From Cheiracanthium punctorium (taxonomy: Eukaryota > Arthropoda > Arachnida > Araneae > Cheiracanthiidae): 64,000 nt of DNA. Below are positions 56,458 through 64,000 of the stretch, piece after piece. The stretch spans positions 1 to 64,000 of the forward strand of contig JAWZYV010001803.1 in the NCBI GenBank assembly GCA_038373885.1, written 5' to 3'. The notes beneath the pieces are model-generated. The model saw only the letters and a list, made by a program, of their open reading frames with translations, had not been told where the DNA came from and did not search any database. The stretch's first letter is position 1, and every line of letters starts with the position of its first letter. Position numbers and translations under genes: made by a program.

Positions 56458-57851
56458 TTAAATATTAAAATTTGATGCTTATCGTCTGTTGCAACATCCA
56501 AAGGAAAACTTTAGTCAATAACATGAAATGTTAATGGTATAGAAAAGTAAAAAAAAAAGTGTCATTTACAGCAAATTTTCAGCGGTGTAATGTAAAAACA
56601 TAAACATATATCATTTAGTAAGTAAAGTTGTATATATTCAAGGTCTACTTTTAGTACTACAATGATAATGCATCGAAAAATACAAACAAAGAAAAATTAA
56701 GTAAAAGCAATTCGACAAGATAGTCGTATTTCCGAACAAGTATTTTTCCGTCTTCTGAAAGACTTCCTTTAATGGCGCACTGTTCTATTTGAGAAGATCT
56801 CTAAATCTTAGAATTTATTTCGGGAAACTTATTCCAGGAAATTCACGTGCCATATCGCATTGTTTCTTATTTGTTTTTTTCTTCCGTGACTAATTTTGTT
56901 TAGAAAATTAATGTCCTTTAAGGTAACTGTGTACTGCCATTTTGGCCCGCTAATATCTTTTCTAAACTAGGCATAACTACACAGAGTTACGTTAATGCAT
57001 CCGGTTTTTAATATTCCGGCTACAAGTTATTTTAGGTCTACGGGTTATGTCCTTTCCAGACATATAATCTGCAAAATATTAGGTCATTTTACCCCGAGCC
57101 ACGAGCTAAAATTCGTATACACCGGGGTAAAATGGGTATAGACCCTTTGCACAAATATTAAAGCAAAAAGGAAAAACAAATCATGTTATTTAGACCTAAA
57201 ATACACATGTTAAGAATATTGAACAAAAACACGATTACATTTCCTAATGTTTCTGCTAAGGAACTTTACAAATAAGAGCTGATCTTATGCCCGTTTTAAC
57301 CCGAGTGACATTATTCTGAAAATTCAGAAAGGGATTGAGATAGCTAGTTTATTTGTGTTTATGTACCGAAATCACATGATTTTTTTCTAAATACACCACT
57401 GAAAAAAAATCTGGTCTCGGCGGTCAATGGAGATGTAGTTCGTATCAATTATTACCGAACCGAATCCAATCAATCCCGTACCAATCCTCGGTCTTGATCA
57501 ATTCAGAACTGCCAAAGCATCATACAGCCCTACGGGTCTTACTGCCTCTTTGTATTTCTGAGGTCTTACTGCCTCTTTATCATATTCTTTATTATATTAT
57601 TCTTATTATTATATTCTTATTATAGTCTTCATTATACTATTCTTTATTCTTTCGGCTGTACGCAAGCACGTAATCGGACAACTGGTGGAGCTACAACACC
57701 ATTCGGCCACGCCTCGACCCGCTGTGCTATGCATCATTGTTCTATGTAACAAGTCCATTGTTGAACACCGTAAAAATTGGTTCGTCGAATTGGACTGAGT
57801 CTGAAATCTAGGAGCATTCTTCATTGTTCCCGGCCGGTTACAGATATTTCT
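56458..57851. other. AT-rich sequence, no gene recognised
   Basis: GTCTTACTGCCTCTTT is duplicated at about 57536 and 57563, followed by a TTATTATATTC-rich simple stretch. A 71-codon minus frame is background. Confidence 0.45.
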
Positions 57852-57950
57852 ATCTCGGCTCTCGTAGCTGAGAGGGCTTGCGCACCTGTCTCCGCCGTCC
57901 GCCCGCCTGCGAGCGGTGAGATCTAAGGTTCGAGACCCTTTGACCCACTG
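57852..57950 (+). mobile_element. tRNA-like SINE head
   Basis: TAGCTGAGAGGG matches the A-box consensus at every position and AAGGTTCGAGACCC matches the B box. The 60 bases between them are long for a tRNA and do not form a standard anticodon arm, so it is a SINE head or tRNA pseudogene. The body may continue to about 58165. Confidence 0.6.
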
Positions 57951-58912
57951 TGGTCAGTTCCCTCATCTCCCGTGTTGTGTACTTGTGTTGTTCCGTATTT
58001 GGATCCGTTCGTAAACGACAAACGAGTTACACTCATGCAACGAGTCTTTCTTGTAAGTCGTTCGGAAACAAAACTGAGTGCATTTAGTTTCAAACTGGGT
58101 AAACCAGTCCGGAGCTGGATTACTTGTCAAGATTGCGTCCGGAGCACATGTGTTTTGCTCATTTGCTGAGGCTGTCAAAATTATACTATATATGAGCATG
58201 AGAATAAGAGATATATGAGCATGAGAATAACTGTACCGGAGGTATAAAACTTTCCAGAGGTTAACTTTATCTTACCTTTTTATTTTAGTAAATTTAAAAG
58301 CGTTTTTTTTTTTTTTTTTTTCCGACGCAATATTTGTTGAACTTATCGCTTAAGCAACGAAACTAAAGCTAAAATCGTTCGGCAAATGTTATAAAACTAT
58401 TCACGTGCATGTATTGCAATATTAGTTATTAATTATTTATTTATTGTGTACATAGCAGCCCAACACAACAGCTTGTTTTTTTGCGTAGTAATTTTAGGTA
58501 TTTTGTATACGTGGAACTGAAGTGAATTGCGGTATTATTAATTATAAATGGAACTGAAGTGAGTTCAGGTACTATGGTTTTTAAATTTAAGATTGTGTTC
58601 TCATCGCCCAAGCTGTTGTTGGTACTTTTAATTCATGAAATGGATAATTTCCGTCGCTTTTATAAAATGATGTTATTAAATTAAAGTTTGTTTTGATCAA
58701 ATTTAGTTACTGGCCTCAGAGTTGAAGATATTATTTTATGTTTAAGAATTTGTTCTGTTTCTGATTGTATTCTTCTGCATTCTGTTGTGACTGCCTATTA
58801 AATAAATAAATAAATAAAAAGAGTATGTTCTTGTGTTCAAGCAACAAAAGCTAAGTGCGCAAAATGATACGCATAGATGATTCAAATTCAATAATACTGA
58901 TGCATTACTGTG
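57951..58912. other. No gene recognised
   Basis: A 21-base tandem TATATGAGCATGAGAATAA pair at 58189-58231, a T-run at 58302-58321 and an (AAAT)n at 58797-58819. Confidence 0.5.
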
Positions 58913-59560
58913 AAACTTCTCGGGAGCGACCACTTTCCCTCCGGAAAAAAATCGGTCGTTAAGAAGGTCGCTCATAGAAGGATAAATATTGGATAGACAA
59001 GGAAAAAAAGCTAAAAATTTTGATTTGTTTTGTTACTTTTGAAACTGTATTCTAGTGCATAAGTAAATTACACAAACATACATTTAAATTTTAAATATTA
59101 ATGAAATAGTTAGAAATTTCGGATTGTTGCATTATTATTCTTTATTTCTCTTTCCGAGAGTACTTCTATCTCTATTTTACTTTTTACATCTGACAAAAGA
59201 GCATTTATCTTTATATTCTTTTTGTATTCTAAATTTACCATAATAAAATCTATTTGCTTTAAGACTTGCTTTTTGTATTTTGTCACAACCAAAAATGAAC
59301 CGCCAATCTCTCTCCGAATTTCCTTTTATCGTGTGACTGGATCCCATCAACGTGCTGCTCCAAAGGTAAAATCACTCGTTTCTTACGCATGTCTTTTCTC
59401 TAACCTACAAGATTTGTACACGATGTGTACGTGTGCTTTCACTCTCTGTCGACTGGTTTGGGAATGTGGTTTTTGTTTACTTTATTTCCGGAAAAATACA
59501 AGACAATTTTCGGACAAGGAACCGGGACCGGTCGCTTATAGAGGGTTGCAGCAGGCACAA
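58913..59560 (+). mobile_element. Terminal-repeat element, copy 1
   Basis: The left end (CTGTGAAACTTCTCGGGAGC then GACC) and the reverse complement of the right end (CTGCAACCCTCTATAAGC then GACC) are imperfect inverted repeats. Inside, AAAAATCGGTCGTTAAGAAGG, a GACAAAAGAGCATTTATC block and GGTAAAATCACTCGTTT are shared with 63207-63860 in the same order. The 142- and 81-codon plus frames here are not conserved as protein between copies. Superfamily undetermined. Confidence 0.65.
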
Positions 59561-61270
59561 AAGAGTGGGCCAAAAATGCATAACAAAGCACACAATACGA
59601 AACACAGGATTATCCAGAATCAGACAAGGAGCTCTCTACGCTCTCAATAGCGAGAAAAAAAACCCAGAGGAGTCATGAAGCGCCGTGCCCTTAATCAAGT
59701 GATGAGCAACCATTAGTACGGCGCTGCTGCAGAGGGTGCACAAGGGTCTACTCAAAAGACATCGATCCATAAAGATGTGTGGTAAGTCAATCGTGTACTA
59801 TCGCCTGATTTAAAAGCTGCAACAGCCAGATCTCTTGGGCGTTCAGGAACCGGAGAGTGGGGAGATGCCTTGCTTACTCCTGGCCCATTATTAAAGCTCA
59901 AGCCTTTGAAGATACTTCATTTTCAATTTTATGAAATGTGTATGGCTGATACTATGTAGTCAGCTGATCTGCAAGAGGCCTAGGTGACATGAGTGGCTTT
60001 GCCAACTCATCCGCCACCTCGATTCCATACATCCCACAGTAGGATTGAATTCCGATAAATGATTTTATTTTCGATTGATTTATTGTGCATTCCTTCATTA
60101 TTTTTAACTAAAAATATATAATTAACCTTCCACAGGCCAATGCTCCCAATCGGGAACATCCAAATAAAAATTTATTGAAAAATTGAATTTCATCAATATT
60201 GACTTGAAAAAATGAGTAGATATAGTTTTAAAATGACTTATCTTTGAAACAGAAGTTGCATTTCTAGCATTACTGGGAAACTGGGCAAAAAATCATAAAA
60301 AATAGCCATTTTTATCCAATTTTACAGAAAATGATACCCTTCAAAAGTAATTCATGATTACGTAAATTTAGTAAATGAGAGGCCTGAGAGACACGAAAAT
60401 CTTTTATTGTATGATGACGTATTTTTCACTCCTATCAGATTGAACGCAGCTTCGTACCTTATTGATTGGACTGTGATGGGCCATCCATTCAGCCGACCTC
60501 CACACCGATATAGAAGCTTTCAAGGCTCGTTCCTTACGGGAATTCCGAAGAGTAACCAAAATTTTATGCGGGATCTTTTAAGAGCAAATCGAATTTCTTA
60601 AAAGAAGATAACAAATAAATAAAATATAAAAGGCTGTCGTAAGAGTGAGATGATTTTAAATTGCATCTCTCGTGTGCATCGTGCATCAAAAAGCGATAAA
60701 AACGAAAGCAGATGTATCTCAGACACGATAAGATAACCTTCATTTCTTAATTTACCAGTAAACATTTTTCTTTAGTCGGATAAGCACTGGGAAAATATGT
60801 ATGTAGATTTTTTTTTTATATATAGAGGTATGCGCTGCTTCCTAAGATTAAAATGTATCTGTGTTTATACTCTAGATTTTAGATCTGCACCTCGTGCATA
60901 GTTTAATGAGTTTTTCTTAAATAGAAGGAAGTATCGATCATTTAGTTTAATGAGTATTTTCATATGAAATGTATGTCTTACTTAGTTATTTATTTAAGAA
61001 TTAAAAAAATGTGTAGTTAAAAACAAAATAGAAACTATCATTATAAACGTAACCGTAAAAAATATTAGGTGTACCGGAGTTCTAATCGAAATGTTTTTGA
61101 TCAAGTTTTAGGTATTAGTGAGGATTGTATTTTACAGCAAAAATTTTATGGATGTCTCACCTAAAATATAGTTATAAAAGTTTCTTTTTTTAAATAAGTA
61201 TAAAAGTAATAATTAGCATAACAAATTAATACAAAGCAAAGACGATGTAAAGAAGTCACTCCACATTCCA
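59561..61270. other. No gene recognised
   Basis: A GC-richer stretch at 59640-59900 and a 64-codon plus frame at 60407-60601 were inspected without recognition. TTAACCTTCCACAGG at 60122 resembles a TTAA-type end but has no partner. Confidence 0.4.
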
Positions 61271-61917
61271 TTAACCCCTTAATGGTCATATTACTTTCAA
61301 GAAAACGGTTATGAAGGTGCCTATTTTTTTTTTCAGGAAACTGTATAAAAATAAGTTCACGTACAATCTAAGTATTCAGTTTGAGGTTTGGGACATTTTT
61401 TGCCCCCCCCCCCAAAAAAAAAAAGTTACATTTCAAGGAAAAACCAGCATTCAGGGTTATTGTGAGTAAATGTGTGCTTTCTGGTAAGCAGGAATCCCTC
61501 AAAAATATGTGTTTTAAACACTAAAGGAGAATTTTATTAAACTGACTTCGTAAAATAAATAAATATTTGTCAAGTTTTCTTTGAACGTTAAGTAAAAAAA
61601 GTGAGCTGTGACTGCACAATGCATATAACAAATACGCGTATTTGAGTAATGCTACCCTCTATTTAAAAATTAACTATCTCCAAATTAAGTTAAAAATAGT
61701 CAGGTACTGTCATCTGTTGTGTAAATTGAGATATAAAAAGCATAAAAAAACATAAAAAAAATCCTTGCATAAGAATTAAAATGCTCTCATCTTTCTGTCC
61801 CATAACATTTGAATGCTATTGTTCGGAAATATAACGAGAGCGAGATATAGAGGCACGAGAAATAGAGGGAGAAAGCTTAGCCCTTGATTTTTGACGGTAG
61901 CTGGGTTAAAGGGTTAA
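61271..61917. mobile_element. piggyBac-like MITE, 647 bp
   Basis: TTAA at 61271-61274 and 61914-61917; ends CCCCTTAATGG and, reverse complemented, CCCTTTAACCC. Interior blocks at 61445-61525 recur at 40537-40625. A C-run joined to an A-run lies at 61405-61424. No transposase. Confidence 0.65.
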
Positions 61918-63206
61918 AAAGCTGTTCAAAAGGTATATGATTTTCAAGTTGAACAGCCTTAAATTAAATTAACTGATTTTGAGTACAAAGGACCACCTCG
62001 TGGATATTTTCGTAACGTTTTTAGTGATGTGTCAGTGGGCAATCATTGCAATATGTACTTTTGGTATTCCGGTTGATATGTACTCCGGCGCTCTTGGGAA
62101 ACACAAATAATACTGTCTTCTGATCCGCCGACCACCGTGGATGCAAACAAGCATTTCCTCTCTTGGGATTCCCCTCTTCTTTCGTCATTTTTTCGAAGTT
62201 TACCTTATATATTTTGCTGCGCATTTATCCAGTGTACTACAATGTCGACCCAACGAAAGCACATGACTTTAAATTTGTGTCAAAAACTAGAAATCTCGAT
62301 ATTCCTGTGGTTGTCTGGCAGGATTATCAAGGCTGTACTGTTATTTAGTTTTTTGTAAGCTAGTTATGGAAAATGAGACATTTTCGTTGGAAAGTTTCTT
62401 ACCATCCATGCGCTTACCGCGATTTCATTGCCTTTTCCCCCTATCTCGCGAAAAATGACCGAATTCGTTGTATTTCGCTTTCAAAAAGCAAGGGCTTTTT
62501 TTTTTAATACCCGAAAAATATACATATCACAGCACAACAGCATAATGTTCTAACACGCGCATTTGTATATTTTTTACCTCATAATTTAAGCAGCTAAAAT
62601 AATTAAAACAAACAATTACTTTCACAAAACAAAGCAGTAAATGCTTATTGCTATGTTTTCTTTTGACATGAATGAGAAAGGATGTTCTTGGTACTACAGT
62701 TTTTATTATAACGGATAAATAAAACAATGTGGCATGACTCTTATTACAGAAATTTCCTCCTCTTTTTGTTCTAGACCAGGTGGCTTTCGGAAATGCAAAG
62801 ATAAAAAAAATCTTTACATAGCAGACTTGAAATTGTTTTGCAGATTGAATATGCATTTGGAACGAAAAATAAAAAAATATAGCAACGGCGAAACAAATTC
62901 AGATGAAACCCATGGTAGGGAAGAGCAACTGTAATATTAGGTCGTAACGAAAGTTTACCGCCACTGCAGATATGATCTCAGCAAACAGTTCGCGATGGTC
63001 TTTTTCCTCATATTTTGTCAAACGATTTTTGGCATTTGAAAGTTATGTTTTTGGTCTCGCGCCCCCATGTTTTTGGGACGAAGGTTTTGAAAAACTACCA
63101 AAATTGTTGGCAGAAAATCATAGATGTGGGTGGTGATTACTACCCGCATTAACCTTTTCTTGGCGGAAAACTTCCGCTACAACCTGATACTTTCTACAAT
63201 CGAATA
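61918..63206. other. AT-rich sequence, no gene recognised
   Basis: Overlapping frames of 60-110 codons on both strands are at chance level and unrecognised. Confidence 0.45.
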
Positions 63207-63860
63207 CTACATCCCGGGAGCGTTCGTTCTGCGAAAAATCGGTCATCAAGAGAGGTGGTCGTTCAAACAATTGTAAACATTCGACAGCCAAAACAAACCA
63301 CATTAAAAAATAGTTTGTTTTATTTTTTGTAAAATTGCATGCTAATACATAATTAATTATGCAAGCATATTTTTAAAATTTCAATTTTAATAAAATATTT
63401 AGAAATTTCGAGTTGTTTCTTTTTTTTCTCAGCGAATGATTCCCTCACTTCTCTATTTTTTACATGCAGCAAAAGAGCATTTATCGTGATATTCTTCATA
63501 CAGTTTCAATTTCTCATAATAAAAATTTATTTACCTTAAAATTTTCTTTTTGCGTTTTTTCGGAGCAAAAGTTGCCTGTAACTCCCTTTCTGATTTTCCT
63601 TTTTCGTGAGACTCGATTATATCTATGCGCTGCTCCAACGGTAAAATCACTCATTCATTTGACATGTTTCTTCTCTAGATTACAATATTTGCAACTGAAT
63701 CGTTTCTGTGTGTTGTACAATATCCCAGCACGCTTTAACCCCCGAAATTCACATAGAAATTTTTAGCCCTGTAATTCTATTTTTCACTTCCGAAAAAATG
63801 CAAAAAAATATTTTCGTACAGGGCACCTGGATGGGTCGCTTACAGAGGGACGTATGGTCT
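63207..63860 (+). mobile_element. Terminal-repeat element, copy 2
   Basis: The left end (ACTACATCCCGGGAGCG) and right end (GGGTCGCTTACAGAGGG) correspond to copy 1. Shared interior: GCGAAAAATCGGTCATCAAG, GCAAAAGAGCATTTATCG, GCTGCTCCAACGGTAAAATC. Same orientation, about 4.3 kb from copy 1. Confidence 0.65.
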
Positions 63861-64000
63861 CTTCTGAAGAATCTTTTAACATTAAGTAGATAGGTTGAAA
63901 AATTGGTGCCTTAAAATATGGGACGTTGGAGGAAAGGGTTGCTTAACGTAGAGGCCCGATCATAGATCTTTCGGTGTACTACTATCCGAATCACGGCTTT
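63861..64000. other. Window end, no feature
   Basis: Too short to judge. Confidence 0.3.

Noticed and set aside
57852..57950. Functional tRNA gene
   Set aside because: A-to-B box spacing is too long and no standard cloverleaf forms.
59222..59678. 142- and 81-codon frames as genes
   Set aside because: They lie in a terminal-repeat element; the second copy at 63464 does not keep the frame.

Overview
The window looks like intergenic or intronic DNA of a large, AT-rich, transposon-rich animal genome, most likely an arthropod and perhaps a chelicerate such as a spider. Grounds: no long open reading frame in 64 kb; many tRNA-derived SINEs; Helitrons of the TC...CTAG type; Tc1/mariner transposase remnants of the DDE_3/DUF4817 kind common in arthropods; many MITEs and microsatellites. 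The species is inference only. No bacterial or viral gene, CRISPR array or rRNA gene is visible, and no complete host gene can be supported.

Layout. 0-3.4 kb: a short minus-strand reading frame built of in-frame repeats, a SINE, a hAT-like MITE and a piggyBac-like foldback MITE. 3.6-6.7 kb: a three-level nest (an inverted-repeat-flanked element full of 173-bp and 85-bp tandem repeats, a TTAA foldback MITE inside it, and a GGGGCC-type MITE inside that). 7-14.7 kb: a GC-rich dispersed repeat, a Helitron carrying a MITE and a SINE, a tandem monomer array, a pogo-like MITE, further SINEs and a MITE with target duplication. 15-27.5 kb: repeats, a transposase C-terminus, a THAP-like fragment, an unusually long unexplained ORF and a mariner-type MITE. 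28.2-31.4 kb: degraded Helitrons, the last with a series of CTCF-like motifs. 32.6-34.7 kb: two transposase remnants. 37-44.4 kb: a 161-bp tandem family interrupted by a MITE with a perfect 9-bp target duplication, a pogo-like MITE, more monomers and a 712-bp foldback with arms of about 300 bp. 46.9-48.6 kb: a possible minus-strand promoter and first exon, SINEs and a DDE_3 transposase remnant. 48.7-56.5 kb: three Helitron copies joined head to tail with no base between them. 57-64 kb: a tRNA-like SINE head, two direct copies of one terminal-repeat element and a second piggyBac-like element.

The elements do not cooperate as a pathway. What the window records is insertion history: who inserted into whom, and which arrays were amplified afterwards. 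The best leads are the zero-gap Helitron tandem array, the CTCF-like motif series, the large foldback resembling a hairpin-RNA precursor, and one family of about 150-180-bp monomers recurring in unrelated places. All calls come from reading the sequence; none was checked against a database.
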